A stretch of DNA of 64,000 bases from Balaenoptera acutorostrata (Eukaryota; Chordata; Mammalia; Artiodactyla; Balaenopteridae), in the NCBI RefSeq assembly GCF_949987535.1, contig NW_026646037.1, forward strand, positions 153,042-217,041, in the 5' to 3' direction. This document shows positions 63,959 to 64,000 of this stretch, in pieces. Below the pieces are notes generated by a model. It was not told the origin of the DNA. It did not search any database and saw only the letters and a list, made by a program, of their open reading frames with translations. Within the stretch, counting starts at the first letter, position 1. The number at the start of each line of letters is the position of its first letter. The translations under genes were made by a program, and so were the position numbers.

Positions 63959-64000
63959 TCAAGGGTAGCTTAGGGTTAGGGTTAGGGTTAGGGTTAGGGT
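63959..64000 (+). repeat. Start of the next monomer, ending in five TTAGGG units
   Basis: The usual lead TCAAGGGTAGC is followed by five perfect TTAGGG units and one further base. The expected fifth unit is TGAGGG, as at 8202, 30140 and 49562. One base decides the difference, so this may be a variant monomer (compare 21539, which has six TTAGGG units) or the beginning of a pure telomeric tract. The window ends here. Confidence 0.8.

Larger units (their letters stand above)
1..64000 (+). repeat. Telomere-like composite satellite array, ~422-bp monomer
   Basis: The window is a head-to-tail array of one monomer family. Each monomer begins with TCAAGGGTAGC, continues with 36 telomere-like hexamers (216 bp), and ends with a non-telomeric arm carrying fixed landmarks: TTAAACCTATC, CTCTCTAGATACC, GGAATATTATT, GTCCAGCCATGG, GGAACACACCC, CACTAGTGCTTAGG and GGAGGCAGAAGC. 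I count 154 telomere-like arms plus two edge fragments, all in the same orientation. Modal spacing is 421-422 bp. The one-base difference usually comes from a T or G run in the non-telomeric arm. The G-rich strand is the + strand throughout. Such arrays are typical of subtelomeric or interstitial heterochromatin in eukaryotes; the location and the TTAGGG-telomere host are inferences. No gene or foreign insertion interrupts it. Confidence 0.97.

Noticed and set aside
1..64000. CRISPR array
   Set aside because: The repeat period is about 422 bp, both arms are repeated, and no unique spacers lie between short repeats.
1..64000. Ribosomal or transfer RNA genes, or promoter elements in the non-telomeric arm
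   Set aside because: The 206-bp arm shows no A/B box pair, cloverleaf or rRNA-like segment that I can recognise. Its AT-rich words (TTAAAC, GGAATATTATT) are too common to call a promoter.
1..64000. Bacterial or plasmid origin of the sequence
   Set aside because: A 64-kb telomere-type satellite with higher-order structure and no gene is not known from bacteria. The composition and organisation fit eukaryotic heterochromatin.

Overview
The whole 64 kb is one uninterrupted tandem satellite array. I see no protein-coding gene, RNA gene, transposon, CRISPR array or other unique DNA in it, and no monomer is inverted. The basic monomer is about 422 bp and has two parts. One is a 216-bp arm of 36 consecutive telomere-like hexamers (TTAGGG and variants such as TGAGGG, TACGGG, TTCGGG, TACGCG). 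The other is a 206-bp non-telomeric arm with a conserved, AT-richer sequence. I count 154 telomere-like arms plus a partial monomer at each window edge. The array suggests subtelomeric or interstitial telomere-derived heterochromatin of a eukaryote with TTAGGG telomeres (animals, many fungi and some protists). The sequence alone does not identify the species. The G-rich strand reads left to right throughout, which would put a chromosome end, if one is near, to the right.

Layout: 1-8201 holds a partial monomer and 19 monomers organised in older, imperfect 6- to 9-monomer repeats. From 8202 a large higher-order repeat (HOR) begins and occurs three times: copy A 8202-30139 (21,938 bp, 53 telomere-like arms), copy B 30140-49561 (19,422 bp, 47 arms), and copy C 49562-63958 (14,397 bp, 35 arms). 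Corresponding monomers in A, B and C are nearly identical, including rare private deletions, while neighbouring monomers differ clearly. Copy A differs from B mainly by one extra tandem 2513-bp block of six monomers. Copy C differs from B by two rearrangements near 55.6-56.4 kb, where 14 monomers are replaced by two. The last 42 bases start another monomer and end in five TTAGGG units.

The most distinctive property is that the telomere-like arm keeps its 6-bp register. Most length variants of the monomer (338, 386, 404, 410, 416 bp) differ from 422 by exact multiples of 6, and the affected hexamers can be named. Several monomers are chimeras whose junction lies inside the telomere-like arm, so this arm looks like the main site of unequal exchange. 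The short open reading frames (Val-Arg, Leu-Thr or Pro-Asn dipeptide runs) follow from the hexamer register and are not annotated as genes.
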